Below, in pieces: positions 33,121 to 43,729 of a stretch of 64,000 nucleotides of DNA. The first letter of the stretch is position 1; every line of letters begins with the position of its first letter. Below the pieces are notes generated by a model. That model was not told where the DNA came from, made no database searches, and saw only the letters and a list, made by a program, of their open reading frames with translations. The stretch lies in contig NZ_LMNW01000034.1 in the NCBI RefSeq assembly GCF_001423125.1, positions 138,444-202,443 on the forward strand, given 5' to 3'. The position numbers and the translations under genes are program-made. The stretch is from Duganella sp. Leaf126. GTDB taxonomy: Bacteria; Pseudomonadota; Gammaproteobacteria; Burkholderiales; Burkholderiaceae_D.

Positions 33121-34479
33121 TCAGCTGCTGCCGTCGGCAAGCAGCAGCGACACATACAGCAGAAAGCGGTCTTCGAGCCGCGCCAGGTCCAGTCCGGTGA
33201 TGTCGCCGATGCGCCGCAGCCGGTAGTCGAGCGTATTGCGGTGGATGTGCAGCGCCTGTGCGGTAGCAGCCAGGTGATTGTCGTGCCGGAACCAGGCGTC
33301 GAGCGTGCGCTGCAACGGTCCCTGCCGGTTTTCCTGCGCCCGCAGGCGCGCCATCGGCTGCCGCAATTGTTCGGCCTGCCAGCCGGCGTCCAGGCCCGAC
33401 AGCAGGACCGGCAAGGCCTGCTCGTAGTAGCTGTGGCGCCGTCCACCCTGGTGCTGCCCCTGCGCAGCCTGCGGGCGGCCGGCGCCGGCTGGCGCGACCT
33501 GCGCGGCTGCGGCGGCTGAGCTGTCGAACAAGTTGGCTACCGGCCGGGCTGCGGAATTCGTCGCCGGCTTGCTTGTCGCCTCGCTTGCCAGCTGGTTTGC
33601 CGACTTGCTCATCGGATCAGTTGCAGGGCTGCGCGCCAGATTGCGCGCGAGGCTGCGCGCGGCGATCCGCGCCGCCGTGCGCGCGCTCTGGTAGGAAATC
33701 GCCACCTGGTCCAGCCCGGTCAGCACAATACCGGCCGTCAGGGCAAACGACGGCGCGCCTTCCTCCTCGAGCAGGGCGGCCACGCTGTCGAGCTTGCGCC
33801 GGGTCCAGGCTGCCGGATCGGCGGACGCGTTGCCGTCGAAAAAATCGATGATGACCAGTTCGTGCGAACTCGACGCTGCCGTCAGCGCCGCCGGCAGGCG
33901 CGCCAGCAGGCGCAGCTGCAGGCGCTGGAGCTGGCCGAATGCTTCCACCGTGCCCGCCGCGTGTGCGTCGAGTTCGAGCAGCAGCACCGCGTGCGGCCGG
34001 CTGAAATCGGCGCCGAGCCGGCGCGCCCAGGCTCCCAGCCCGGCGCGGGCGGCGGGATCGCCGGCAATCAGCTGCAGCACGAACGTCTCGCGATAGCGCG
34101 TATCGCGTTGCAGCGCGTCCGTCAGTTGCGCCTGTTCCAGGATCATCTCGGCCGTCAGCCGCACCAGCGCCCCGAACTGGCGCACGTCGTCGGGCGCGCC
34201 GGACAGGCCGATGGCGCCGCACACCTGGCCGTTGACGGTCAGCGGCAGATTGATGCCGGGCTGGGCGCCGTGCATATTGCGGGCGCTGGCGCTGTCTATT
34301 TCCACCGGCAACTGCTTGGCCAGCGCCAGCATGGCGCCCGTGTGCAGCTCACCGATGCGTGCAGCGTTGCCGCTGGCAACGATGCTGCCGTGTGCATCCA
34401 TCACATTGACGTTGTAGGGGATGATCTGCATCGTGCGGGTGACGATGTCCTGCGCCAGGGCGCTGTTGAGGAGGTTCAT
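33121..34479 (-). CDS. cdaR: CdaR family sugar-diacid regulator
   Basis: A 452-residue transcriptional regulator. The N terminus (MNLLNSALAQDIVTRTMQIIPYNVNVMDAHGSIVASG) is the sugar-diacid recognition domain; a GGDEF-like central domain follows; the C-terminal PucR-type HTH is at about 400-425 (LAATAQALHIHRNTLDYRLRRI). CdaR proteins activate galactarate, glucarate and glycerate genes, matching the divergent transporter and glycerate kinase. Residues 280-347 are a low-complexity insertion built of Ala-ending tetrapeptides between the central and HTH domains. ATG 34479 begins the conserved domain; the open frame extends upstream but is not homologous. Confidence 0.9.
   Translation of the reverse strand: MNLLNSALAQDIVTRTMQIIPYNVNVMDAHGSIVASGNAARIGELHTGAMLALAKQLPVEIDSASARNMHGAQPGINLPLTVNGQVCGAIGLSGAPDDVRQFGALVRLTAEMILEQAQLTDALQRDTRYRETFVLQLIAGDPAARAGLGAWARRLGADFSRPHAVLLLELDAHAAGTVEAFGQLQRLQLRLLARLPAALTAASSSHELVIIDFFDGNASADPAAWTRRKLDSVAALLEEEGAPSFALTAGIVLTGLDQVAISYQSARTAARIAARSLARNLARSPATDPMSKSANQLASEATSKPATNSAARPVANLFDSSAAAAAQVAPAGAGRPQAAQGQHQGGRRHSYYEQALPVLLSGLDAGWQAEQLRQPMARLRAQENRQGPLQRTLDAWFRHDNHLAATAQALHIHRNTLDYRLRRIGDITGLDLARLEDRFLLYVSLLLADGSS
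33526..33657. repeat. 12-bp tandem array inside cdaR
   Basis: Consecutive dodecamers from 33550 (TGCGGAATTCGT, CGCCGGCTTGCT, TGTCGCCTCGCT, TGCCAGCTGGTT, TGCCGACTTGCT, CATCGGATCAGT, TGCAGGGCTGCG, CGCCAGATTGCG, CGCGAGGCTGCG) share a tGCc..cTtGCt pattern. On the coding strand they give tetrads RSLA, RNLA, RSPA, TDPM, SKSA, NQLA, SEAT, SKPA, TNSA, then ARPV and ANLF. Confidence 0.75.
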
Positions 34480-34519
34480 AGGGTGCGGCGCGCGCAAAAT
34501 GCCTATTTTATGGCGGCTT

Positions 34520-34533
34520 TGTGCGTTTGCACA
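34520..34533. promoter_or_regulatory. Candidate operator between cdaR and the MFS gene
   Basis: A perfect inverted repeat TGTGC-GTTT-GCACA lies in the divergent cdaR/transporter promoter region. A further TTTGTGCA half-site occurs at 34582-34589. CdaR or a global regulator could bind here. Confidence 0.4.
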
Positions 34534-34650
34534 GTTTTCGTCAGCGCCAGCCGCGCGCACTCGTGCATTTCGCCGATGATTTTTGTGCAGCGATTCCAGA
34601 TAATCGGCAGACAACATGGCTTGACACGACAACATACAAGGAGACCTGCA

Positions 34651-35970
34651 ATGGACCATCCCCAACCCGCAACCGCGGCCACCGCGGACGCCGTACTCGA
34701 GGGCGCGTACAAGAAAGCTGCCTGGCACCTGATACCGTTCATCTTCGTCTGCTACCTGTTCAATTACCTGGACCGCGTCAACGTCGGCTTTGCCAAGCTG
34801 GAAATGATGGATGCGCTGCAGCTCAGTAACACCGTGTATGGACTGGGCGCCGGCATTTTCTTCATTGGCTACGTCCTCAGCGGCGTGCCCAGCAACCTGA
34901 TCCTGCATAAACTGGGCGCCCGGCGCTGGATCGCCGTGATGATGATCACCTGGGGCGCCCTGTCGGCAGCCATGCTGTTCGTCACCACGCCCACGTCGTT
35001 CTACGTGCTGCGCTTCTTTACCGGGGTGGCCGAAGCCGGCTTCTTCCCGGGCATGGTGCTGTACTTTACCCACTGGTTCCCGTCGCAGAAGCGCGGCCAG
35101 GTGATGGCGCTGTTCATGTCGGCGATTCCGATCTCCGGCCTGATCGGCGGTCCGCTGTCGGGCTGGATGCTTGCCCACTTTTCGGCAGGCCAGGGCGGCC
35201 TGGCCGGCTGGCAGTGGCTGTTCCTGCTGCAAGGTCTGCCGACCGTGCTGCTCGGCGTCGGCGTGTACTTCTACCTCAATGACGGCATCGCCCAGGCCGG
35301 CTGGCTCAGCACGCAGGAAAAATCGGCGATGCAGCGCGCGCTTGACGCCGACGAACAGCAGCGCCGCGCCACCAGCACGGTGGGCCAGTCGCTCGGCGAT
35401 GTGCTGAAAAACGGCAGCGTCTGGATGCTGGGCGTGATTTACTTCAGCATCCAGATGGGCGTGTATGCGATCAATTTCTGGCTGCCGTCGATCATCAAGT
35501 CGCTCGGCTACGATACCCAGACCGTCGGCTGGCTCAGCGCCGTGCCCTACCTGTTTGCCGCCGTGTTCATGGTGTGGGCCGGTCGCTCGGCCGACCGGCA
35601 CCGCGAACGCCGCTGGCATGTCAGCGCGCCCATGCTGATGGGGCTGCTCGGCCTGATGATGGCCGCCAATTTCTCGTCGAATCCGCTGGTGGTCATGGTC
35701 GGCCTGTCGATGGCCACCATGGGCGCGCTGGCCGCCTTGTCGATGTTCTGGGCCTTGCCGGCGGCCTTCCTCGGCAGCGCTGCCGCAGCGGCCGGCCTGG
35801 CATTGATCAATTCGCTGGGCCAGATTGCCGGCTTCGTCAGCCCCTTCCTGGTCGGCTGGATCAAGGACGCCACCCAGAGCACCGACGCTGCGCTGTACGT
35901 GCTGTCGGCGGTGATGCTGCTCGGCGCACTGCTGGTGCTGCGCGTGCCGGCTCGCCTGGTCAACCGGTAA
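34651..35970 (+). CDS. MFS transporter, glucarate/galactarate permease-like
   Basis: A 439-residue, 12-helix anion:cation symporter family carrier. FNYLDRVNVGFAKLEM in helix 1, RFFTGVAEAGFFPGMVLYFTHWFP around helix 4-5 and the mid-loop before NGSVWMLGVIYF are typical of the ACS (GudP/GarP/phthalate) group. The divergent CdaR regulator and downstream glycerate kinase suggest uptake of a sugar diacid, glycerate or related hydroxy acid. AAGGAG lies 8 bases before the ATG. The glycerate kinase starts 17 bp downstream, so they form an operon. Confidence 0.88.
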   Translation: MDHPQPATAATADAVLEGAYKKAAWHLIPFIFVCYLFNYLDRVNVGFAKLEMMDALQLSNTVYGLGAGIFFIGYVLSGVPSNLILHKLGARRWIAVMMITWGALSAAMLFVTTPTSFYVLRFFTGVAEAGFFPGMVLYFTHWFPSQKRGQVMALFMSAIPISGLIGGPLSGWMLAHFSAGQGGLAGWQWLFLLQGLPTVLLGVGVYFYLNDGIAQAGWLSTQEKSAMQRALDADEQQRRATSTVGQSLGDVLKNGSVWMLGVIYFSIQMGVYAINFWLPSIIKSLGYDTQTVGWLSAVPYLFAAVFMVWAGRSADRHRERRWHVSAPMLMGLLGLMMAANFSSNPLVVMVGLSMATMGALAALSMFWALPAAFLGSAAAAAGLALINSLGQIAGFVSPFLVGWIKDATQSTDAALYVLSAVMLLGALLVLRVPARLVNR

Positions 35971-35987
35971 CCGAAGTGAGCAAGACA

Positions 35988-37157
35988 ATGCAAAAAACTC
36001 TGACATTCGTGATCGCCCCCGATTCGTTCAAGGAAAGCCTGAGCGCGATGGCGATCGCCAACGAAATCGAAGCGGGCTTCCGCGAAATCTTTCCCGACGC
36101 CGAGTACGTCAAGGTGCCGGTGGCCGATGGCGGCGAAGGCACGGTGCAGGCAATGATCGACGCCAGCGGCGGGCGCCTGGTCGAACTGCCGGTGCGCGGC
36201 CCGCTCGGCGAGCCGGTGGACGCGTTCTACGGCATCATGGGCGACGGCAAGACGGCCGTGATCGAGATGGCTGCCGCCAGCGGCCTGGAACTGGTGCCGC
36301 CCAACCGCCGCGACCCGCTGCACACGACCAGCTACGGCACCGGCCAGCTGATCCGCGACGCGCTCGACGCGGGCGCGCGCCGTTTCGTGCTCGGCATCGG
36401 CGGCAGCGCCACCAACGACGGCGGCGCCGGCATGGTGCAAGCCCTGGGCGGCAGCCTGCGCGACGCGCAAGGCCGCGAGCTGCCGCCCGGCGGCGGCGCG
36501 CTCGATGCGCTGGCCAGGATCGACCTGTCCGGCTTCGACCGGCGCATCGCGGAGTGCGTATTCGAAGTGGCATGCGACGTCACCAACCCGCTGGTGGGCC
36601 CGCACGGTGCATCGCACGTGTTCGGTCCGCAAAAAGGCGCCAGCCCGGCCATGGTGGCCCTGCTCGATGCCAACCTGCGGCACTACGCGGCAGTCGTGGC
36701 CCGCGAACTGGGCATCGAACCGGCACAGGTGGCCGACGTGCCGGGCGCCGGCGCGGGCGGCGGCATCGGCGCAGCCATGATGGTATTCCTCAACGGCAAC
36801 CTGCGTCCCGGCAGCGAAATCGTCACCGAAGCGGTGGGCCTCGATGCTGCCGTGCGCAATGCCGACCTGGTGCTGACCGGCGAGGGACGGATCGACAGCC
36901 AGACCATCCACGGCAAGACACCGGTCGGCGTGGCGCGCGTGGCCCAGCGCCACGGCAAGCCCGTGATCGGCATTGCCGGCAGCCTGGAGCCGGGCGCCGG
37001 CGTGATCCACGGCCACGGCATCGACGCCGTGTTCAGCGTGGTCAACTGCCCGTGCACGCTGGAGCGCGCGCTGGCCGACGCCGCCTACAATGTGCGCACA
37101 TCGGCGCGCAACATCGCCTCGGTGTTGCATTTGGGATCCAGACTCGCGGTGTGCTAA
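35988..37157 (+). CDS. glxK: Glycerate 2-kinase
   Basis: A 389-residue type I glycerate kinase that phosphorylates glycerate to 2-phosphoglycerate and links diacid or glyoxylate catabolism to glycolysis. Family motifs: IAPDSFKESLSA at the N terminus, PVADGGEGTV, GIGGSATNDGGAGM, LTGEGRIDSQT. The start ATG 35988 gives VIAPDSFK at the expected place; an in-frame upstream extension overlaps the transporter and is rejected. It is the second gene of the transporter operon. Tartronate-semialdehyde reductase and the dehydratase/aldolase are not in the window. Confidence 0.93.
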   Translation: MQKTLTFVIAPDSFKESLSAMAIANEIEAGFREIFPDAEYVKVPVADGGEGTVQAMIDASGGRLVELPVRGPLGEPVDAFYGIMGDGKTAVIEMAAASGLELVPPNRRDPLHTTSYGTGQLIRDALDAGARRFVLGIGGSATNDGGAGMVQALGGSLRDAQGRELPPGGGALDALARIDLSGFDRRIAECVFEVACDVTNPLVGPHGASHVFGPQKGASPAMVALLDANLRHYAAVVARELGIEPAQVADVPGAGAGGGIGAAMMVFLNGNLRPGSEIVTEAVGLDAAVRNADLVLTGEGRIDSQTIHGKTPVGVARVAQRHGKPVIGIAGSLEPGAGVIHGHGIDAVFSVVNCPCTLERALADAAYNVRTSARNIASVLHLGSRLAVC

Positions 37158-37203
37158 AGTCGCTTGCTGCGGCAAGACTAGCAACGCCGCAGGAAGGATT
37201 TCG

Positions 37204-39888
<2,685 letters not shown>

Positions 39889-39921
39889 GCGCGGCGCGAC
39901 CAGGCTGCAGGCGTCAGGCCG

Positions 39922-40443
39922 TCATCCCAGCACGGCGGGATTGCGCTGCCAGACGGTATAGCACAGCACGCCTGCAAAGCTGACCCAGCCCAGATAGGGC
40001 ACCAGCAGCAGCGCAGCGATGCGGTCGCGCCGGCCGAAGGCGGCGACGGTGGCGACGATGGCCAGCCACAGCACGATGATTTCGGCGAACGCCAGCGCCC
40101 CGTGATGCCATGCGAAAAACAGCCAGCTCCACAGCGCATTGAGCACCAGCTGCACCACGTAGAGCGCCAGGGCCGGCCTGGCGCCGGTGACATTGGCGGG
40201 ATCGGCTGCGCTGCGCTGGACGCGCCAGGCGGCGATCGCCATCAGCGCATACAGCATCGTCCATACCGGGCCGAACAGCCAGCCCGGCGGCGCCCAATCG
40301 GGACGGTCGAGCTGCTGGTAAAAGCTGCCGGCCTGGGACGTGGCGAACGCGCCGATGGCGGCAAAGGCAAAGGTGAACAGCACCCAGCCGGCCAGGGCCG
40401 GCAGGTGCCTGGAAGGCGAGGGCGGGTGGACGTGCGTGGTCAT
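39922..40443 (-). CDS. tspO: TspO/MBR family protein
   Basis: A 173-residue five-helix membrane protein of the translocator (tryptophan-rich sensory) family, which binds tetrapyrroles and modulates stress or photosensory responses. Diagnostic segments are RPDWAPPGWLFGPVWTMLYALMAIAAWRV and LNALWSWLFFAWHH. AAGGAG lies 8 bases before ATG 40443; an upstream in-frame ATG at 40482 would add 13 unrelated residues. It is convergent with the hybrid kinase and divergent from the GlsB-like gene. Confidence 0.9.
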   Translation of the reverse strand: MTTHVHPPSPSRHLPALAGWVLFTFAFAAIGAFATSQAGSFYQQLDRPDWAPPGWLFGPVWTMLYALMAIAAWRVQRSAADPANVTGARPALALYVVQLVLNALWSWLFFAWHHGALAFAEIIVLWLAIVATVAAFGRRDRIAALLLVPYLGWVSFAGVLCYTVWQRNPAVLG

Positions 40444-40672
40444 GGATGAAGCTCCTTCAGGTAGTGCGTGATGATGGCGCATCGTGGTCGCCGGCTCTGT
40501 ACGCCAGCTGACCGATTGTTACACACGGGCGGCGAGCTAGGATTCTTCCCACACAGGATTGCGACGAGCGCCGATAGCCGTTCTTGGCCGCCCTTCCGAT
40601 AATCATGCGACCGGCCAGTGCGCCGGCAGGCAAACGCATCGACTGGCAAACTCGACAACAAGGGGAAACAAG

Positions 40673-40942
40673 ATGAATTTGATACTGTGGATAGTCATAG
40701 GCGGCATCCTGGGCTGGCTGGCCAGCCTGGTCATGAAAACCGACGCCCAGCAGGGCTTGCTGCTCAATGTCGTGGTCGGCATTGTCGGCGCCTTGCTGGC
40801 CGGCTGGCTGCTGGCGCCGATGCTGGGCACCGGCACCATCAATTCCGACGATTTCAGCCTGGCCTCGCTCGGTGTGTCCTTCCTCGGCGCGCTGATCCTG
40901 CTGGCCATCGTCAACCTGTTCCGCCGCGGCCGCGTGCGCTGA
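40673..40942 (+). CDS. GlsB/YeaQ/YmgE family membrane protein
   Basis: An 89-residue protein with three hydrophobic helices rich in Gly (ILWIVIGGILGWLASLVM, LNVVVGIVGALLAGWLL, LGVSFLGALILLAIVNLF), the pattern of the transglycosylase-associated/GlsB stress family. The molecular role is unknown. AAGGGG lies about 9 bases before ATG 40673; the in-frame upstream extension is not homologous. Confidence 0.85.
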   Translation: MNLILWIVIGGILGWLASLVMKTDAQQGLLLNVVVGIVGALLAGWLLAPMLGTGTINSDDFSLASLGVSFLGALILLAIVNLFRRGRVR

Positions 40943-40985
40943 ACGGGCGACGGCGCCGCAGCGACGCTGCAGTGTGGCGGCCGGA

Positions 40986-42212
40986 TCAGGCGAACCTGGT
41001 CTTCTTCAGGTATTTTTCGACGTCGCGGTAGCTGTCGTCGCTACCCGCGTAGCGGACCAGGTTGCGCGCCGTCTTCAGCCACTCGATGGTCGAAGGTTGC
41101 ATCTGCTCGAGCGCGTATTCGATGTCCGTGGGGCCGATCGGCCGCTCCGGCGCGCCGGACAGGATGTCGTGCAGCGTGCTTTCCTTGGCCAGGTCGATCA
41201 GGCCGTCGATGTCGGCGCCCGAATAATGCGGCGTGGCTGCCGCCAGCGCATCGATGTCGATCTGCTCGGTCGGAATGTCGCGCAGCTTGAGTTCGATGAT
41301 GTGGCGGCGCGCCTCGGCGTCCGGCGGCGGCACGAACAGCTGGCGCGCGAAGCGGCCCGTGCGCTTCATGGCCTGGTCCACGTCCCACGGCATATTGGTG
41401 GCCGCCAAAAACAGCACGTCGCGGTTGTCGCGCTCGAAACCGTCGAGCTGCGACAGGAATTCGTTGACGATGGTGCGGCTGTTTTCGCTTTGTGCCTTGC
41501 TGCGCGAAAAGGCCAGGGCATCGAGCTCGTCGAAGAACAGCACGCAGGGCTTCTGCGCCCGCGCCTTCTCGAACAGCTGGGCCAGCGCACGTTCGCTCTC
41601 GCCCCGCCACATGCTCAGCACTTCGCTGATGCCCACCGAAACGAACGCGGCGTTGCACTCGTTGGCGATGGCGCGCGCAATCATGGTCTTGCCGCAGCCG
41701 GGCGGCCCGTACAGCAAGATGCCGCCGCCCCCGCTTTTCTTGAACCTGGCAAACAGTCCGGGACGCAGGAACGGTTCGATGATGTGCAGGCGCAGGGTTT
41801 TTTTCAACTCTTCCATGCCGCCGACATCGGCAAAGCGGACCTGGTCGGGCGCCTGCGGCCTGAGCGGCACCACCGTGGCGCCGCCACCGACGACCGACAG
41901 CGTCGGGCCGCTGGCAGGCCGGGCCTGCTGTTGTAGTGGTTCCAGTGCGTGGTGCGGCGTGAAATCCGGGTACTGGCGTGCCGCTGCATAGGCTTCCAGC
42001 GCCTCCGGCCTGCGCGCCAGGGCCAGCAGCGCCAGCGCCTTGCCGGTCAGCGCGGCCGCGTCCGCACGCTGGCGTACTGCCAGGTCGAACTGGGTCAGGG
42101 CGGCCGCTGCGTCGTCGGCCTCCAGCAGCAGGCGGGCGTAGCCGAGGCGCTGCTCGAGGTTGAACGGGTCGCTCACCAGTGCTGCTTCGTAGTGCTCACG
42201 TGTCATGGTCAT
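40986..42212 (-). CDS. AAA ATPase with N-terminal TPR-like region
   Basis: A 408-residue protein. Residues 1-90 form TPR-like helices (YEAALVSDPFNLEQRLGYARLLLEADD) and 125-345 an AAA domain of the katanin/spastin/Vps4-like type: Walker A GPPGCGKT 169-176, Walker B LFFDEL 225-230, sensor-1 Asn273, and Arg284 and Arg287 in KRTGRF as arginine fingers. The C terminus (TIEWLKTARNLVRYAGSDDSY) adds a helical region. It starts 5 bp after the stop of the TPR membrane gene and is the third gene of a compact operon. It probably remodels a protein or membrane complex; the substrate is unknown. An ATG at 42206 is an alternative start. Confidence 0.85.
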   Translation of the reverse strand: MTMTREHYEAALVSDPFNLEQRLGYARLLLEADDAAAALTQFDLAVRQRADAAALTGKALALLALARRPEALEAYAAARQYPDFTPHHALEPLQQQARPASGPTLSVVGGGATVVPLRPQAPDQVRFADVGGMEELKKTLRLHIIEPFLRPGLFARFKKSGGGGILLYGPPGCGKTMIARAIANECNAAFVSVGISEVLSMWRGESERALAQLFEKARAQKPCVLFFDELDALAFSRSKAQSENSRTIVNEFLSQLDGFERDNRDVLFLAATNMPWDVDQAMKRTGRFARQLFVPPPDAEARRHIIELKLRDIPTEQIDIDALAAATPHYSGADIDGLIDLAKESTLHDILSGAPERPIGPTDIEYALEQMQPSTIEWLKTARNLVRYAGSDDSYRDVEKYLKKTRFA

Positions 42213-42217
42213 GGCGG

Positions 42218-43111
42218 TCAAAGTCCTGCGCGGCGCTTGAGCCAGCGCGTCAAGAGGGGAGGATAGATCCAGGAGTAGGCGCAGTAGCCGAGCAGGGTCC
42301 AGGTAGCGGCGCTGCTGAATGTCGGCGCCTGCTGGCGGATCAGGTTCAGCACCAGCAGCGTGACCAGGTAAAAGCCGGCCGTTGCCGGCCAGCCCCAGCG
42401 GTTGAACGGCCACAGCGGCAACATGGTCCAGTGGCTCTGCGCATCGAGCTGTACCACCAGTTCCAGCACCTCGCGCGATTGCGGATACAGGGTCAGCAGC
42501 TCGGCCGCGATGCGCTTGGCGGCCTTGTAGCGGCCCCGGCTGACCAGGTGGGTAATCAGCATGCGCGCGGTGTTCTCGCTTTCCGGATGACCTTGCAGCA
42601 GCCGGGCCAGGCCTGCCTGCTCGGCGCCACGGCGGCCGTCGATGATGTCACCGATCAGGCAGGTGGTCAGCGCCAGTTCGTTGTTCGGATCGAGGCGGAA
42701 AGCTTCGCGCGCCAGCGCCTGGGCTTTCTCGATGTGCAGCGTGCGGTACATGAGCAGCGCGTAGCGCGCATACTGCACGCCGGCTTCCGGATAGTCGCGG
42801 ATCAGCGCGATCAGCAGCAGTTCGGCCTGCGGCAGGTCGCCGCGGTCCTGCAGCACGTTGACCATCAGCGAACGGGCCGCGTAAGCTTCGGGATCGCGGG
42901 CCAGGATGTGTTGCAGGGTGCGGCCCGCGTCGTCGCTGGCGCCGGTCTCGTAATCGAGCCGGGCGGCAGCGAACAGCAATCCGTGATCGTCAGGATACTG
43001 CTTCAGCGCTTCGCCGGCCAGCACCCGGGCCTGGGCGTAGCGGCTGCGCTCGAGCAGACCGTCGATCTGCTGGGCATACGCGCGGGCCGGCAGCAGGGCG
43101 TGCTCGCTCAT
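42218..43111 (-). CDS. TPR protein with C-terminal membrane segments
   Basis: A 297-residue protein I do not recognise by name. Residues 1-215 are TPR-like helical repeats (QIDGLLERSRYAQARVLAGEALKQYPDD, DAGRTLQHILARDPEAYAARSLMVNVL, KAQALAREAFRLDPNNELAL, KAAKRIAAELLTLYPQSREVLEL). Residues 230-290 contain two hydrophobic helices (GWPATAGFYLVTLLVLNLI and AATWTLLGYCAYSWIY), so the TPR part is presumably anchored to the inner membrane. The start overlaps the upstream gene by ATGA (43108-43111). Adjacent TPRs in the ATPase suggest that the two proteins interact. Confidence 0.8.
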   Translation of the reverse strand: MSEHALLPARAYAQQIDGLLERSRYAQARVLAGEALKQYPDDHGLLFAAARLDYETGASDDAGRTLQHILARDPEAYAARSLMVNVLQDRGDLPQAELLLIALIRDYPEAGVQYARYALLMYRTLHIEKAQALAREAFRLDPNNELALTTCLIGDIIDGRRGAEQAGLARLLQGHPESENTARMLITHLVSRGRYKAAKRIAAELLTLYPQSREVLELVVQLDAQSHWTMLPLWPFNRWGWPATAGFYLVTLLVLNLIRQQAPTFSSAATWTLLGYCAYSWIYPPLLTRWLKRRAGL

Positions 43112-43578
43112 GGCGCCATCCCCCGGACCGCCGTCACCAGGCCTATCATGATGCCGTAGCCGGCAACGATACAGGCGATGGCCGGGATCCACGGCGAGGG
43201 CGCCTTGTCATGGAAAAAGGCGCCCGAGCGGTGCTGTTTCCGGTGCAGCGCGTAGAACGTGCCGCAGATGGCCAGCGACAGCACGGTGCGCACGGCGCGG
43301 AACGTGGCGTCGCCGAGCAGCGCGTACAGTCCGGCGAACAGCGCCGGATGAAAGCGCAGCGCGTACACGAAGCCGACCACCAGTGCGGCGCCCAGCGCAT
43401 ACACCGGCAGGTCGGCCAGGCGGCGCAGGCGCCAGGAATTGAAGCCGCTGTATAGCAGGATGGCTGCCGGCCCGCCAAAAAAGGCAACGAGGAAGCTCGA
43501 CTGCACCGAGTACAGCCTGACCGGCGCTGCCCGGCCCGACGTGGCGGACAGAGAGGGAGTAAGCAGATGTTCGCGCAT
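43108..43578 (-). CDS. Uncharacterised small multi-pass membrane protein
   Basis: A 156-residue protein with about four hydrophobic helices (SFLVAFFGGPAAILLYSGF, LPVYALGAALVVGFVYAL, AVRTVLSLAICGTFYAL, IPAIACIVAGYGIMIGLV). No conserved enzymatic motif is recognised. It is the first gene of a coupled run with the TPR membrane protein and the AAA ATPase. The start may be ATG 43578 or ATG 43605 (165 residues); a GGAT sequence upstream slightly favours 43578. It is divergent from the cyanophycinase gene. Confidence 0.7.
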   Translation of the reverse strand: MREHLLTPSLSATSGRAAPVRLYSVQSSFLVAFFGGPAAILLYSGFNSWRLRRLADLPVYALGAALVVGFVYALRFHPALFAGLYALLGDATFRAVRTVLSLAICGTFYALHRKQHRSGAFFHDKAPSPWIPAIACIVAGYGIMIGLVTAVRGMAP

Positions 43579-43729
43579 GAGGTGATCCGAAAGAACTTGC
43601 CGCATGGTATCAAGCGGCGCGGAACCGGGCAAATAAATTGTTGCTCCTATGGTAGTCTTATGCCTGCACGCCACGGGGGCGCGCGCACCGCGTCGCGCGG
43701 TGTCGGTGTGAAATACTGGGGATGCGGGC

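Noticed and set aside
33004-33519. A 171-codon plus-strand frame starting in the 15-bp repeat array and running into cdaR antisense
   Set aside because: Coding would rest on the repeat (AAVMQ units) and on antisense of a firmly assigned gene; no homology-like pattern or ribosome-binding site.
34621-34626. TTGACA just upstream of the MFS gene as a -35 box
   Set aside because: The matching -10 position would fall on or after the ribosome-binding site (34638-34643), leaving no room for a transcript start before the ATG at 34651.
34480-36006. Extension of the cdaR frame upstream to 36006 on the minus strand
   Set aside because: The extra 500 codons are antisense to the MFS carrier and carry no family residues; CdaR homology begins exactly at MNLLNSALAQ.
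40601-41031. Alternative plus-strand frame overlapping the GlsB-like gene
   Set aside because: The GlsB-like frame has an AAGGGG site and the three-helix Gly-rich pattern; the other frame is Arg-rich shadow.
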